Below, in pieces: positions 63,171-64,000 of a stretch of 64,000 bases of DNA. The stretch's first letter is position 1. Every line of letters starts with the position of its first letter. The stretch comes from Bufo bufo. Lineage: Eukaryota; Chordata; Amphibia; Anura; Bufonidae. The notes below the pieces were generated by a model. The model was given only the letters and a program-made list of their open reading frames with translations. It was not told the DNA's origin and ran no database searches. The stretch covers positions 447,606,837 through 447,670,836 of the forward strand of contig NC_053392.1 of NCBI RefSeq assembly GCF_905171765.1, written 5' to 3'. Position numbers and translations under genes: made by a program.

Positions 63171-64000
63171 GTTGGTGGATAGAGCGAGACATGATGTCCC
63201 AGATGTGCTCAATTGGATTCAGGTCTGGGGAACGGGCGGGCCAGTCCATAGCATCAATGCCTTCGTCTTGCAGGAACTGCTGACACACTCCAGCCACATG
63301 AGGTCTAGCATTGTCTTGCATTAGGAGGAATCCAGGGCCAACAGCACCAGCATATCTCACAAGGGGTCTGAGGATCTCATCTCGGTACCTAATGGCAGTC
63401 AGGCTACCTCTGGCGAGCACATGGAGGGCTGTGCGGCCCTCCAAAGAAATGCCACCCCACACCATTACTGACCCAATGCCAACCCAGTCATGCTGGAGGA
63501 TGTTGCAGGCAGCAATACTTTCTTCACAGCGTCTCAAGACTCTGTCACATCTGTCACATGTGCTCAGTGTGAACCTGCTTTCATCTGTGAAGAGCACAGG
63601 GCGCCAGTGGCGAATTTGCCAATCTTGGTGTTCTCTGGCAAATGCCAAACGTCCTGCACGGTGTTGGGCTGTAAGCACAACCCCCACCTGTGGACGTCGG
63701 GCCCTCATATCACCCTCATGGAGTCTTTTTCTGACCGTTTGAGCAGACACATGCACATTTGTGGCCTGCTGGAGGTCATTTTGCAGGGCTCTGGCAGTGC
63801 TCCTCCTGTTCTTCCTTGCACAAAGGCGGAGGTAACGGTCCTGCTGCTAGGTTGTTGCCCTCATACGGCCTCCTCCACGTCTCCCGATGTACTGGCCTGT
63901 CTCCTGGTAGCGCCTCCATGCTCTGGACACTACGCTGACAGACACAGCAAACCTTCTTGCCACAGCTCGCATTGATGTGCCATCCTGGATAAGCTGCACT
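63171..64000 (-). pseudogene. Tc1-like transposase C, N-terminal and core piece
   Basis: From 64000 downward the minus strand reads an HTH region ([40 protein letters not shown]), a stop at about 63852 (TAG), then [31 protein letters not shown] (first Asp), [31 protein letters not shown] (second Asp), [20 protein letters not shown] (Glu), reaching the gypsy insertion point. The catalytic triad is complete. It is broken by one nonsense codon and by the gypsy, which separates the last ~50 codons. Confidence 0.88.

Larger units (their letters stand above)
57162..64000 (-). mobile_element. Tc1-like element C, split by a gypsy, runs off the window
   Basis: Begins CACTGCTCAAAAAAATAAAG after TA (57160-57161), only a few bases from the end of element B. 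Its transposase is on the minus strand, in two pieces on either side of the gypsy (57421-57580 and 63171-64000). The other terminus lies beyond 64000. Confidence 0.85.

Overview
This window looks like nuclear DNA from a vertebrate with a large, transposon-rich genome, most likely an anuran amphibian. The reasons are an exon that reads as the vertebrate membrane protein UNC93A, several Tc1/mariner families, BED-finger hAT transposases with long terminal repeats, a TTAA-flanked piggyBac element, L1-, L2- and CR1-like LINE pieces, and two Ty3/gypsy elements, one with a chromodomain. Nothing bacterial is present: no operons, tRNA genes or CRISPR arrays. The species assignment is an inference.

Layout. 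1-3.4 kb: tandem repeats and a hAT terminus, then intron-like DNA with a 265-bp MITE. 3446-3627: the only convincing host coding sequence, one UNC93A exon with a matching acceptor and donor. 3.7-11.4 kb: decayed Tc1 and hAT pieces, foldback MITEs, minisatellites and an LTR-like segment. 11426-17929: a 6.5-kb hAT element with an 8-bp target duplication, a broken transposase and two tandem arrays. 18.5-21 kb: a truncated Tc1, an L2-like LINE tail and a CR1 scrap. 21.1-25.9 kb: a second hAT family with a 112-bp array and a badly decayed transposase. 26.2-27.3 kb: a 30-bp minisatellite. 27.4-34.2 kb: hAT terminus, decayed minus-strand gypsy with a hAT-type MITE inside it, and a 1.7-kb foldback structure. 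34632-36255: a complete but dead Tc1. 38190-43603: a piggyBac element with an uninterrupted 648-residue transposase and TTAA duplication. 43.8-46.4 kb: MITEs and an L1 ORF1 remnant. 46.4-49.2 kb: a transposase-less relative of the piggyBac element in opposite orientation. 49.3-54.4 kb: Tc1 and hAT remnants, with two diverged 18S-rRNA-like segments between two hAT pieces. 54.4-64 kb: three Tc1 elements side by side, the third split by a young Ty3/gypsy chromodomain retrotransposon with nearly identical LTRs.

How the parts relate. Nearly everything is nested insertion, so relative ages can be read: hAT into an older repeat, MITEs into gypsy and L1, and gypsy into Tc1. Only the piggyBac transposase is intact throughout. 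One Tc1 transposase (312 residues) is nearly intact and keeps its catalytic triad. The UNC93A exon implies that most of the window is intron or intergenic DNA. No second UNC93A exon was recognised, so if the gene is intact its downstream intron exceeds 60 kb.

The observations most worth a second look are the 18S-like repeat (50592-51219), the matching hairpin trio in the two piggyBac-type elements, the alternating inverted modules inside them, and the habit of several hAT families of carrying internal tandem arrays.
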